Below are positions 10,063 through 18,595 of a stretch of 64,000 nucleotides of DNA, piece by piece. Position 1 is the stretch's first letter; the number at the start of each line of letters is the position of its first letter. A program made the position numbers and the translations under genes. The DNA is from Microvirga sp. GTDB lineage: Bacteria; Pseudomonadota; Alphaproteobacteria; Rhizobiales; Beijerinckiaceae. Below the pieces are notes generated by a model. That model made no database searches, was not told the DNA's origin, and was given only the letters and a program-made list of their open reading frames with translations. The DNA lies in NCBI GenBank assembly GCA_029266525.1, contig JAQSWQ010000053.1, forward strand, positions 1-64,000, read 5' to 3'.

Positions 10063-10092
10063 CCGAGATAGTTTACATGTGAACTATCTCGG
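10063..10092. promoter_or_regulatory. 30-bp near-perfect dyad upstream of acyl-CoA dehydrogenase (candidate operator)
   Basis: The arms CCGAGATAGTT and AACTATCTCGG are perfect reverse complements around TACATGTG; 14 of 15 base pairs match across the whole dyad. There is no T-run after it, so it is not a typical terminator. It lies between the merR stop and the acyl-CoA dehydrogenase start and is AT-richer than its surroundings. Best reading: the operator/promoter site of the beta-oxidation genes, possibly bound by the adjacent MerR protein. Confidence 0.6.
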
Positions 10093-10150
10093 ACGGGGCG
10101 GCAGTCGCGCCCGGCGCCGACGACTTGCAATCCGGTTGGGAGATGACGGC

Positions 10151-11944
10151 ATGCCGAGCTACAAGGCTCCTGTCGAGGACGCGCTTTTCATCCTGCATGA
10201 CGTTCTCGGTCTCGAGCGCTACAACAATCTGCCGGGCTTTGCCGACGCCACGCCAGATATGGTCGAGGCGATCCTCGCCGAAGGAGCGAAGCTGTGCGAG
10301 GAGGTGTTCGCACCGCTGAACCGCATCGGCGACCAGGAAGGCTGCAAACGCCACGACGACGCCTCGGTCGCGACTCCGGCGGGCTTCAAGGACGGCTATC
10401 GCGCCTACAAGGACGGCGGCTGGATGGGGCTTTCCGCTCCACCGGAATACGGCGGCCAGGGGCTGCCCTCGATCCTCAACACCGCGATGCAGGAGTTCGT
10501 GTCCTCGGCGAACCTCGCTCTCGGCATGTATCCCGGCCTGACGCAAGGAGCGATCGCAGCGCTCTATATCCACGGCACCGACGCGCAGAAGCAGACCTAT
10601 CTGCCGAAGATGATCGACGGCTCATGGACCGGCACCATGAACCTGACCGAGCCGCATTGCGGTACCGATCTCGGCCTGCTCAAGACCAAGGCCGTGCGGA
10701 ACGGCGACGGCTCCTACGCCCTCACGGGCACCAAAATCTTCATCTCGGCCGGCGAGCACGATCTCGCCGACAACATCGTCCACCTCGTGCTCGCCCGCAT
10801 CGAGGGCGCGCCGATCGGAACGAAGGGCATCTCCCTCTTCGTAGTGCCGAAGTTCCTGGTCAATCCGGACGGTTCGCTCGCGGCGCGCAACGGCGTGTCC
10901 TGCGGCTCGATCGAGCACAAGATGGGCATCCACGGCAATTCGACCTGCGTCATGAACTACGACGGGGCGAAGGGCTGGCTGGTCGGCGTCGAGAACAAGG
11001 GCCTCAACGCCATGTTCGTGATGATGAACGAGGCGCGGCTCGCGGTCGGCATCCAGGGCCTCGCGCAGTCGGAGGTCGCGTTCCAGAACGCGGTGGCCTA
11101 CGCGAAGGACCGCCTCCAAGGCCGCTCGCTCACCGGCGCCAAGAGCCCGGCCAAGCCCGCGGACCCGATCATCGTCCATCCGGACGTGCGGCGGAATCTT
11201 CTGTCGATCAAGGCCTTCAACGAGGGCGCCCGGGCGCTCGCGCTCTGGGCCGCGCTCAACGCCGACGTCGCCCATCGCTCGCCGGACGAGAAGGAGCGCC
11301 AGATCGCGGACGATTATCTCGGGCTCATGACGCCGGTCATCAAAGGCGTCTTCACCGACAAGGGCTTCGAGAACGCGGTCAACGCGCAGCAGGTCTTCGG
11401 CGGCCACGGCTACATCGAGGAATGGGGCATGTCGCAATTCGTGCGCGATGCCCGCATCACCCAGATCTACGAGGGCGCGAACGGCATCCAGGCCATGGAC
11501 CTCGTCGGGCGCAAGCTCGGGAAGGATGGGGGCCGCGCCGTGATGGCTTTCTTCAACGAGGTCGGCGCTTTCTGCAAGGAGAACGCCGACGACGAGGGGC
11601 TGAAGCCCTATGTCGCGCCGGTGAGCCAAGCGCTCGGCCACCTTCAGCAGGCCACGATGTGGTTCATGCAGAACGCCATGGCGAGACCGGACAACGCAGG
11701 GGCCGGCGCCTACGACTACATGCACCTCTTCGGCCTCACCGCGATCGGCTATATGTGGGCGAGGATGGCAAAGGCAGCGCAGGCTAAGAAGGCGCAAGGC
11801 AACGGCATGGCCGAGAAGATGGACGCGAAGCTCATCACCGGCCGCTTCTTCATGGAGCGCATGCTGCCCGAGACCGCTGCCCATCTTGCGCGCATCTCGT
11901 CGGGCGCCGATGTGGTGATGGCGCTGCCGGCTGAAGCGTTCTGA
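10151..11944 (+). CDS. Acyl-CoA dehydrogenase with AcylCoA_DH_N domain
   Basis: FAD enzyme of 597 residues performing the first step of fatty-acid beta-oxidation. It has the N-terminal AcylCoA_DH_N segment ([18 protein letters not shown]), the substrate/FAD region [14 protein letters not shown] near residue 160, and [10 protein letters not shown] near 440, where the Glu is the usual catalytic base. I chose the ATG preceded by GGGAG eight bases away because family members begin MPSYKAP. An upstream GTG in the same frame would fall inside the dyad operator. It is the first gene of the beta-oxidation cluster. The chain-length preference cannot be read from sequence. Confidence 0.92.
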   Translation: MPSYKAPVEDALFILHDVLGLERYNNLPGFADATPDMVEAILAEGAKLCEEVFAPLNRIGDQEGCKRHDDASVATPAGFKDGYRAYKDGGWMGLSAPPEYGGQGLPSILNTAMQEFVSSANLALGMYPGLTQGAIAALYIHGTDAQKQTYLPKMIDGSWTGTMNLTEPHCGTDLGLLKTKAVRNGDGSYALTGTKIFISAGEHDLADNIVHLVLARIEGAPIGTKGISLFVVPKFLVNPDGSLAARNGVSCGSIEHKMGIHGNSTCVMNYDGAKGWLVGVENKGLNAMFVMMNEARLAVGIQGLAQSEVAFQNAVAYAKDRLQGRSLTGAKSPAKPADPIIVHPDVRRNLLSIKAFNEGARALALWAALNADVAHRSPDEKERQIADDYLGLMTPVIKGVFTDKGFENAVNAQQVFGGHGYIEEWGMSQFVRDARITQIYEGANGIQAMDLVGRKLGKDGGRAVMAFFNEVGAFCKENADDEGLKPYVAPVSQALGHLQQATMWFMQNAMARPDNAGAGAYDYMHLFGLTAIGYMWARMAKAAQAKKAQGNGMAEKMDAKLITGRFFMERMLPETAAHLARISSGADVVMALPAEAF

Positions 11945-11951
11945 CACCGAG

Positions 11952-12062
11952 CGTCATCCTGGGACGCCGCGGAGCGGCGACCCGAGGACCTCGTCGAGGT
12001 GGAGCCCGATCGTCCTGAGGTCCTCGGCTCTCCGCGCTTACGCGCTCCGGCCGAGGATGACG
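11952..12062. repeat. CGTCATCCT...AGGATGACG inverted repeat element
   Basis: A 111-base element with terminal inverted repeats CGTCATCCT and AGGATGACG, and internal complementary blocks (GAGGACCTCG and GAGGTCCTCGG). It has the look of the dispersed GTCAT-type palindromes common in Rhizobiales and fills nearly the whole gap between the dehydrogenase and thiolase genes. Confidence 0.75.
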
Positions 12063-12082
12063 TCGCAACAAAGGAGGGCTTG

Positions 12083-13291
12083 ATGCCCGACGCGTTCATC
12101 TACGATCACGTCCGCACCCCGCGCGGCCGCGGCAAGCCGGACGGCTCCCTGCATGAGGTGACGGCGCTCCGGCTCGCCGAGACGGCATTGCGCGCCGTCC
12201 GTGAGCGCAACGACCTCGACACGAGAAAGATCGACGACGTGGTGCTCGGCTGCGTCGACCCGGTCGGCGAGGCGGGCGGCGACATCGCGCGGGCCGCGGC
12301 GCTCGTCGCCGATTACGGCGACCATGTGCCGGGCGTGCAGATCAACCGCTTCTGCGCCTCGGGCCTCGACGCGGTCAATTTCGCCGCGGCGCAGGTCATG
12401 GCCGGCCAGCAGGACATGGCGATCGGCGGCGGCGTCGAGTCGATGAGCCGCGTCGGCCTCGGCGCCTCGGGCGGCGCATGGCCGGTCGATCCGGCGATCG
12501 CGATCAAGGCCTACTTCATGCCGCAGGGCGTCTCGGCCGATCTCATCGCGACGAAATACGGCTTCTCGCGCGACGACGTCGACGCCTATGCGGTCGAGTC
12601 GCAGAAGCGCACGGCAAAATCCTGGGACGAGGGCCGCTTCGCCCGCTCGGTCGTCCCGGTGAGGGACGTGAACGGCATCACGCTCCTCGCCAGGGACGAG
12701 CACATGCGGCCCTCGACCGACATGCAGTCGCTGGCGAGCCTCAAGCCCTCATTCGCCCAGATGGGCGAGATGGGCGGCTTCGACGCGGTCGCGATGGACG
12801 CGCACCCGGAGGTCGAGTTCGTCAACCATATCCACCATGCCGGCAACTCCTCCGGCATCGTCGACGGCGCCGCCGCGGTGCTGATCGGCACGAAGGAGGC
12901 GGGCGATGCGGCGGGGCTGAAGCCCCGCGCACGCATCCGCGCCTTCGCCAATATCGGCTCCGAGCCCGCGATGATGCTGACCGGTCCGGTGGATGTCACC
13001 GAGAAGGTGCTGCGCCGCGCCAAGATGACTAAGGACGACATCGACCTGTTCGAGATCAACGAGGCCTTCGCCTCGGTGGTGCTGCGCTTCCAACAGGCCT
13101 TCGACATCGATCCGGAAAAGATCAACGTCAACGGCGGCGCGATCGCCATGGGCCACCCGCTCGGCGCCACCGGCGCGATGATCCTCGGCACCGTGCTCGA
13201 CGAGCTCGAGCGCACGGGCAAGCAAACCGCGCTGGTCACGCTCTGCATCGGCGCGGGAATGGGCACGGCGACGATCATCGAGCGGGTCTAG
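12083..13291 (+). CDS. Acetyl-CoA C-acyltransferase (thiolase)
   Basis: Thiolase of 402 residues cleaving 3-ketoacyl-CoA with CoA at the end of each beta-oxidation cycle. The nucleophile Cys is in [11 protein letters not shown] (about residue 91). The C-terminal active-site motifs are [18 protein letters not shown] (His) and CIGAGMG (second Cys). The start is the ATG after a strong AAGGAGGG site; an upstream in-frame start would lie in the repeat element. It is part of the fatty-acid cluster and is followed after 9 bases by a cupin gene. Confidence 0.93.
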   Translation: MPDAFIYDHVRTPRGRGKPDGSLHEVTALRLAETALRAVRERNDLDTRKIDDVVLGCVDPVGEAGGDIARAAALVADYGDHVPGVQINRFCASGLDAVNFAAAQVMAGQQDMAIGGGVESMSRVGLGASGGAWPVDPAIAIKAYFMPQGVSADLIATKYGFSRDDVDAYAVESQKRTAKSWDEGRFARSVVPVRDVNGITLLARDEHMRPSTDMQSLASLKPSFAQMGEMGGFDAVAMDAHPEVEFVNHIHHAGNSSGIVDGAAAVLIGTKEAGDAAGLKPRARIRAFANIGSEPAMMLTGPVDVTEKVLRRAKMTKDDIDLFEINEAFASVVLRFQQAFDIDPEKINVNGGAIAMGHPLGATGAMILGTVLDELERTGKQTALVTLCIGAGMGTATIIERV

Positions 13292-13300
13292 GTCCGCGCC

Positions 13301-13762
13301 ATGCCGAAGCTCGACATCACCTTGGTCCCCGAGCGGAACAGCACCTCCTATCCGGAGCCCTTCCGTGCGGCCGTGAGCGGCCGTTTCTGGCGGGCGCTCG
13401 GCCAAGCCGCAGGGCTCACTCAGTTCGGCGTCAATCTCGTGCGGCTGGAGCCCGGGGCCTGGTCGTCGCAGCGGCACTGGCACGAGAGCGAGGACGAGTT
13501 CCTCATCGTGCTCGAGGGCGAGCTCGTGCTCGTCGAGGACGAGGGCGAGACGATCCTCCGCGCCGGCGACGCCGCCGGCTTCAAGGCCGGCGTGCCGAAC
13601 GGCCACCATCTCCTCAACCGCACGGAGCGGGACGGGGTGTTCCTGGTCGTCGGCTCGCGCGCGCCGGCCGAGCGCGCGCACTACCCCGGCCTCGACCTCC
13701 TCTACGAGAAGACCGGCGGCCGGGTCCGCTACACCGACAGGGCAGGCCGGCCTTTCGCCTGA
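13301..13762 (+). CDS. Cupin domain protein
   Basis: Small single-cupin protein of 153 residues. Cupin motif 1 is visible as HWHESEDEFLIVLEGELVL (about residues 61-79), with the two His and the Glu that bind metal. Motif 2 is GDAAGFKAGVPNGHHLLN. No other domain is present. It lies 9 bases after the thiolase and 24 before the multifunctional beta-oxidation enzyme, so it is cotranscribed. Its role is unknown; an accessory isomerase or regulatory role is only a guess from context. Confidence 0.85.
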   Translation: MPKLDITLVPERNSTSYPEPFRAAVSGRFWRALGQAAGLTQFGVNLVRLEPGAWSSQRHWHESEDEFLIVLEGELVLVEDEGETILRAGDAAGFKAGVPNGHHLLNRTERDGVFLVVGSRAPAERAHYPGLDLLYEKTGGRVRYTDRAGRPFA

Positions 13763-13786
13763 AACGGCTCGGGTCAGGAGACCACG

Positions 13787-15991
13787 ATGGACCTCACGCA
13801 TTTCCGCTTCGAGATCGACGGCGACGGCATCGCCGCGGCGACCTGGGACAGTCCAGGGCGCTCGATGAACGTGATCAATCTCGACGTGATCTCCGAGCTC
13901 TCGCAGATCGTCGAGAAGGTCGCCTCCGACGAAGCGATCAAGGGCTGCGTCGTCAGCTCGGGCAAGGATTCCTTCTCGGGCGGCGCCGACCTCACCATGC
14001 TGCAGCGCCTGGGCGCGCTTCACGAGCAGCTCAAGCGCGAGAAGGGCGAAGAGGAGGCGATGCGCGTCTTCTTCGAGGAGTCGCGCAAGCTCTCGCTGCT
14101 CTATCGGCGCCTCGAGACCTGCGGCAAGCCTTTCGCCGCGGCGATCCACGGCGTCTGCCTCGGCGGCGCCTTCGAGCTCGCGCTCGCCTGCCACTACCGC
14201 GTGGTCTCGGATGTCGATTCGACCCGCGTCGGCCTGCCCGAGATCAAGGTCGGGCTCTTCCCCGGGGCCGGCGGCACGCAGCGCGTGGCCCGTCTCATGC
14301 AGACCGGCGACGCGCTCCAGATGCTGTTCAAGGGCGACCAGATCCGGCCCCTGATGGCCCGCAACATGGGTCTTGTCCACGAGGTCGCGCCGCGGGGAGA
14401 GATCGTCGAGAAGGCGAAGGCCTGGATACGCGGCGGGGGCTCCGCGGTCGCTCCCTGGGACCAGCCGAAGTTCAGGGCGCCCTCGGGCAAGGTCTATTCG
14501 CCCGCCGGCATGATGATCTGGCCGCCGGCGAACGCGATCTACCGCCGCGAGACGCACGACAACTACCCCGCGGCCAAGGCCGTCTTGCAGGCGGTCTACG
14601 AGGGCCTGCAGCTGCCGATGGACCTCGCCCTGAAGGTCGAGTCCCGCTACTTCGCCAAGATCCTGCGCTCGAACGAGGCGGCGGCGATGATCCGCACGCT
14701 CTTCATCTCGATGGGCGAGCTCAACAAGGGCGCGCGACGCCCAGCCGACGTGCCGGCTACTTCGATCAGGAAGGTCGGCGTGCTCGGGGCCGGCTTCATG
14801 GGCGCCGGCGTCGCCTACGTCACCGCGAACGCCGGCATGGCGGTCGTGCTCGTCGACCAGACGCTCGAGGCCGCGGAGAAGGGCAAGAGCTACTCGCACA
14901 AGCTCATGTCCGACCAGATCATGAAGGGCCGCGCCAAGACCGCCGACCGCGACGCGCTCCTGTCCCGCATCAACCCTTCGGCCGATTACGCCGACCTCAA
15001 GGATTGCGACCTCATCGTCGAGGCGGTGTTCGAGGACCCGAAGGTCAAGGCAGAGGCGATCCGGAAAGTCGAGGCGGTGGTGGGGCCCGAGACGATCTTC
15101 GGCTCCAACACCTCGACCCTGCCGATCTCCGGCCTCGCCAAGGCGTCGAAGCGGCCGGACCAGTTCATCGGCATCCACTTCTTCTCGCCGGTCGAGCGCA
15201 TGATGCTGGTCGAGATCATCATGGGGCGCGAGACCGGCGAGCGGGCGCTAGCGACGGCCCTCGACTATGTGCGGACGATCAGGAAGACGCCGATCGTGGT
15301 CAACGACGCGCGCGGCTTCTTCGCCAACCGCTGCGTCGGCGCCTACATCCTCGAAGGGCACCTGATGCTCGCCGAGGGCGTGCCCCCGGCGATGATCGAG
15401 AACGTCGCGAGAATGGCCGGCATGCCGGTCGGGCCGCTCTCGCTCAACGACGAGGTCGCGATCGACCTCGCGCTCAAGATCGTCAAGGCCACGAAGGCGC
15501 AGGTCGGCGAGGCCGCCGTCAACCCGGCGCAGGAGAAGCTCCTCGTCGCGATGGTCGAGGGCCAGGGCCGGCTCGGCCGCAAGAACAGACGAGGCTTCTA
15601 CGATTACCCGGAGAACGGGCCGAAGCGCCTCTGGCCCGGTCTCAGGGACCTCCAGCCCGCGCAACTCGATCCCGATACGATCGACGTAGACGAACTCAAG
15701 CAGCGCCTGCTGGTCACGCAGGCGCTCGAAGCTGCGCGCACCGTGGAGGAAGGCGTCATCACCGATCCGCGCGAGGCCGATGTCGGCTCCATCCTCGGCT
15801 TCGGGTTCGCGCCCTACACCGGCGGAGCGCTCTCCTACATCGACTTCATGGGCGCGAAGGGCTTCCTCGCGCTCGCCCAGAAGCTCGAAACGAAGCACGG
15901 CCCGCGTTTCGCCGCGCCGAAGATCATCCGCGACATGGCCGCGAGCGGGGGCACGTTCTACGGACGGGCGGAGGAGCGCAAGGCGGCGTAG
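13787..15991 (+). CDS. FadJ/FadB-type multifunctional enoyl-CoA hydratase / 3-hydroxyacyl-CoA dehydrogenase
   Basis: Enzyme of 734 residues that hydrates enoyl-CoA and oxidises the product with NAD, steps 2 and 3 of beta-oxidation. Residues 1-~200 form the crotonase domain (GGADLTMLQ and AAIHGVCLGGAFELALA, LFPGAGGTQR). The Rossmann domain starts near residue 326 with GVLGAGFMGAGVAYV. HFFSPVERM and a C-terminal 3HCDH domain follow. Length and order match the family. With the preceding acyl-CoA dehydrogenase and thiolase it completes a beta-oxidation spiral in one cluster. The ribosome binding site is GTCAGGAG. Confidence 0.93.
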   Translation: MDLTHFRFEIDGDGIAAATWDSPGRSMNVINLDVISELSQIVEKVASDEAIKGCVVSSGKDSFSGGADLTMLQRLGALHEQLKREKGEEEAMRVFFEESRKLSLLYRRLETCGKPFAAAIHGVCLGGAFELALACHYRVVSDVDSTRVGLPEIKVGLFPGAGGTQRVARLMQTGDALQMLFKGDQIRPLMARNMGLVHEVAPRGEIVEKAKAWIRGGGSAVAPWDQPKFRAPSGKVYSPAGMMIWPPANAIYRRETHDNYPAAKAVLQAVYEGLQLPMDLALKVESRYFAKILRSNEAAAMIRTLFISMGELNKGARRPADVPATSIRKVGVLGAGFMGAGVAYVTANAGMAVVLVDQTLEAAEKGKSYSHKLMSDQIMKGRAKTADRDALLSRINPSADYADLKDCDLIVEAVFEDPKVKAEAIRKVEAVVGPETIFGSNTSTLPISGLAKASKRPDQFIGIHFFSPVERMMLVEIIMGRETGERALATALDYVRTIRKTPIVVNDARGFFANRCVGAYILEGHLMLAEGVPPAMIENVARMAGMPVGPLSLNDEVAIDLALKIVKATKAQVGEAAVNPAQEKLLVAMVEGQGRLGRKNRRGFYDYPENGPKRLWPGLRDLQPAQLDPDTIDVDELKQRLLVTQALEAARTVEEGVITDPREADVGSILGFGFAPYTGGALSYIDFMGAKGFLALAQKLETKHGPRFAAPKIIRDMAASGGTFYGRAEERKAA

Positions 15992-16016
15992 CCCGCGAGG
16001 AGCTTCGCTACGCTTC

Positions 16017-16217
16017 TCACTCCGGCTGCGCGCGCTTCGCGAGCGCGATCGCCGCCGCGAGCGCCTGGGCGTCGCCGAGGTGATTGGCGAGGATCAGGAC
16101 GAGACGGCTGTTGAGCGCGGCGCTCTCCTCGTCCGACAATCCGCGATGTGCTTCGATCAGCATGCGATAGGCATGATCCGGGTCGGGCAGGCGGGATTGA
16201 GTTTCGAGAGCGGGCAT
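16017..16217 (-). CDS. DUF2783 domain protein
   Basis: Small protein of 66 residues from the chosen ATG, containing LPDPDHAYRMLIEAHRGLS and ALNSRLVLILANHLGD, the signature of DUF2783. In Rhizobiales this short family often follows a FAD-dependent aromatic monooxygenase, as here with a broken Uma2 gene between. An ATG 30 bases upstream would overlap the Uma2 reading frame. Function unknown. Confidence 0.75.
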   Translation of the reverse strand: MPALETQSRLPDPDHAYRMLIEAHRGLSDEESAALNSRLVLILANHLGDAQALAAAIALAKRAQPE

Positions 16218-16233
16218 GCTGCTTCGGCCGTGC

Positions 16234-16907
16234 TCACCGCGATGCATGTCTCTGGACGGGAGTGCCCGTGTACAGATCCGCCACGCGGCAGGAAAGGCCG
16301 AAGGACGCTAGCTCGAGGATATCGTCTGGGTTTCGGGGCATGCGGCTTGTCCAGCCGCTCTCGCTGCGCAGGTCGACGCGAACCTCGTAGCGGTCCTGCT
16401 CGATGACGAGCACGCCGCGGCAGCTCGGATGTTTGCGATAGGCGCCGCGCTTCTTTTCCGCCCAGATCTCGTCGTCCTCCCGCTCCTTGCGATTGTCGCT
16501 CGCAGACACGACCTCGGCAGCAAGATGGAACCGGCGCGCATAGCGCTCGCCCGCCTCGAATCCGCATCGACCACCGCGACATCCGGCTCGGGCTGGTAGT
16601 TCGTGACCTCCGGTTGAAGGTTGAGACCGGGACGCTCCAAGGCAACCAGCGAAGGATCGTGCTGTTCGAGCGCGTCGTTGAGGAGGTGCTGCAGATTGAG
16701 GGCGATACGCTGGTGCGCCAGCGTCGGGGGCGTCATCAAGATGGCGGCTCCGTCGATGAGTTCCCAGCGCTCTTCCTCCGGCCGCGATTCGATCCACGAT
16801 CGGAACTTCTCGACCGTCCAGTAAGGAGGGCTTCCGCGCTGCCGCGCCGGTCGTCTCACTCTCCGGGGCTTCCGCCGGATCCTACCACGCTTGGCGCCGT
16901 CGCTCAT
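16234..16907 (-). pseudogene. Uma2 family endonuclease (DUF820), frameshifted
   Basis: The N-terminal half reads YWTVEKFRSWIESRPEEERW, then TLAHQRIALNLQHLL and NYQPEPDVAVVDAD in one frame. The rest (EAGERYARRFHLAAEVVSAS, KRGAYRKHPSCRGVLVIEQ) is in the next frame. Together they make a full Uma2/DUF820 protein. Restoring one T near 16560 (GATTCGAG to GATTTCGAG) joins the halves. The PDVAVVD and AAEVVSAS core of the PD-(D/E)XK-like fold is thus split. The start ATG overlaps the monooxygenase stop by 4 bases. It may be a real pseudogene or a sequencing error. Uma2 function is not established. Confidence 0.82.
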
Positions 16908-18535
16908 CCCGCGGCCGTTCGAGCGAGGATGCGGTCGAGCCCGGCCTGAACACGATCGGCGTCGAACGCTCGCCAGCGTGCGGCGAGATGCTGGTCGGGG
17001 CGCACGAGATAGGCCGCGCCGGGGGTCGCGTCGAAGCGGGTCGTGAAGTGGCCGTCGCGGTCGATGAGGTCCTCGCCGATCGCGAGATGCCTCAGGCCGG
17101 GCAGGGCAGGGCGCTCTTCGCCGTTCGCCACATGGAGCAGGCAGGCCTCGCCTCCGACCGCTTCGAGGAGCCAGTTGGGCTTGCCGGCGCGGTCGGTCAG
17201 CGGCGCGTCAGGGATCGGCGCGCCGAGCCGGGCGCTGCCGGACCACGGCTGGGTGTCCGGTGTCGAGAGCGGCGTGTCGTAGACGCTCGCCACCGAGAGC
17301 CGGCCGGAGTTGATCATGCGCTTGGCAAAATCGGCATGGCGCGCGAGCGCCAGCGCGGCATCGCGGAAACGCAGCTCCTGGGCCGAGCGCGGCGCGATGA
17401 AATCGGTCGAGCGGGTCGAGTGCGCGATGTTCTCGTCCGCCGCGGCCGAGCGCTCGAGATCATAGGAATCGATCAGGCTCGTGGGCGCCTCGCCGCGCAG
17501 CACGAGCGCGAGCTTCCAGGCGAGGTTCTCGGCGTCCTGGATGCCGGAATTGGCGCCGCGCGCCCCGAAGGGCGAGACCTGGTGGGCGGCGTCTCCCACG
17601 AAGACGACGCGCCCATGCACGAAGCGTTCGAGCCGCCGGCACTGGAAGGTGTAGACCGAGACCCATTCGAGCGCGAAATCCTCATGGCCGAGCATCTGGC
17701 GAAGGCGCGGCACGACGCGCTCGGGCCGCTGCTCCTCGACCGGATCGGCATCGGCGCCGAGCTGCAGATCGATGCGCCAGACATCGTCCGGCTGCTTGTG
17801 GAGGAGCGCCGAGCGGCCGGCGTGGAACGGCGGATCGAACCAGAACCAGCGCTCGGGCGGGAACCCGCCGGTCATTCTCACGTCGGCGATGAGAAAGCGG
17901 TCTTCGAACGCTTCGCCGATGAAGGCAAGGCCGAGGCACCGGCGCAGCGTCGAGCGCGCGCCGTCCGTGCCGACGACCCAATCGGCGTGGAGCGCGTAAG
18001 ATCCGTCAGGCGTGTCGATCGCGAGCCGCGCGCCGTCGTTGCGCGGCGCGAGGCCGGTCACCTTGTTGCGCCAGCGCATGTCGATCCCGAGCTCCGCCGC
18101 GCGCTCGCACAGGAAGGCCTCAAGGTAATACTGCTGGAGATTGATGAAGGCGGGCATCTTGTGCCCGTCGTCCGGCAACAGGTCGAACTGATAGATGAGG
18201 GTGTCGCGCTGGAAGACCTTGCCGACCTTCCAGGTCACGCCCTTGTCGAGGCAGCGCTCCGCGACCCCGAGCCGGTCGAGGATCTCCAAGCTGCGCTTGG
18301 CGTAGCAGATGCCGCGCGAGCCTTCGCCGATCCGGTCGGCGTCGTCGAGGAGCACCACCGGCACGCCGCGCTCGGCAAGGTCGATCGCCGCGCAAAGCCC
18401 GACCGGCCCCGCCCCGACCACCACCACCGGATGGTGCGCATCGCGACGGTCCTGGTCGGGCGAGCGGCGATAACCGAACTGCGCGTGAGCCTCGCGCTTG
18501 GTAGATCGTCCTCGCTCGAATGCGTCGTCCGCCAT
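16904..18535 (-). CDS. FAD-dependent aromatic-ring monooxygenase (PHBH/MhpA-like)
   Basis: Flavoprotein hydroxylase of 543 residues. The N-terminal FAD dinucleotide motif is VVVVGAGPVGLCAAIDLAERG (about 38-58). The second, shared FAD/NADPH motif DGARSTLRR follows near residue 195. The ribityl-binding GD motif is FVGDAAHQVSPFGARGANSG near 320. The C-terminal thioredoxin-like domain typical of phenol and resorcinol hydroxylases follows. It probably hydroxylates a phenolic or aromatic acid using NAD(P)H and oxygen; the substrate is unknown. It is first in a unit with Uma2 and DUF2783. Confidence 0.88.
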   Translation of the reverse strand: MADDAFERGRSTKREAHAQFGYRRSPDQDRRDAHHPVVVVGAGPVGLCAAIDLAERGVPVVLLDDADRIGEGSRGICYAKRSLEILDRLGVAERCLDKGVTWKVGKVFQRDTLIYQFDLLPDDGHKMPAFINLQQYYLEAFLCERAAELGIDMRWRNKVTGLAPRNDGARLAIDTPDGSYALHADWVVGTDGARSTLRRCLGLAFIGEAFEDRFLIADVRMTGGFPPERWFWFDPPFHAGRSALLHKQPDDVWRIDLQLGADADPVEEQRPERVVPRLRQMLGHEDFALEWVSVYTFQCRRLERFVHGRVVFVGDAAHQVSPFGARGANSGIQDAENLAWKLALVLRGEAPTSLIDSYDLERSAAADENIAHSTRSTDFIAPRSAQELRFRDAALALARHADFAKRMINSGRLSVASVYDTPLSTPDTQPWSGSARLGAPIPDAPLTDRAGKPNWLLEAVGGEACLLHVANGEERPALPGLRHLAIGEDLIDRDGHFTTRFDATPGAAYLVRPDQHLAARWRAFDADRVQAGLDRILARTAAG

Positions 18536-18595
18536 GCCCAGGTCCGTCGCGTCGCGCGAGCATAGCGAGTTTTCCGACGAGGCGGGAGGACGCTC

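Noticed and set aside
10079-10150. A longer start (GTG) for the acyl-CoA dehydrogenase
   Set aside because: It would begin inside the dyad operator and has no ribosome binding site. The ATG at 10151 has GGGAG and matches the family N-terminus.
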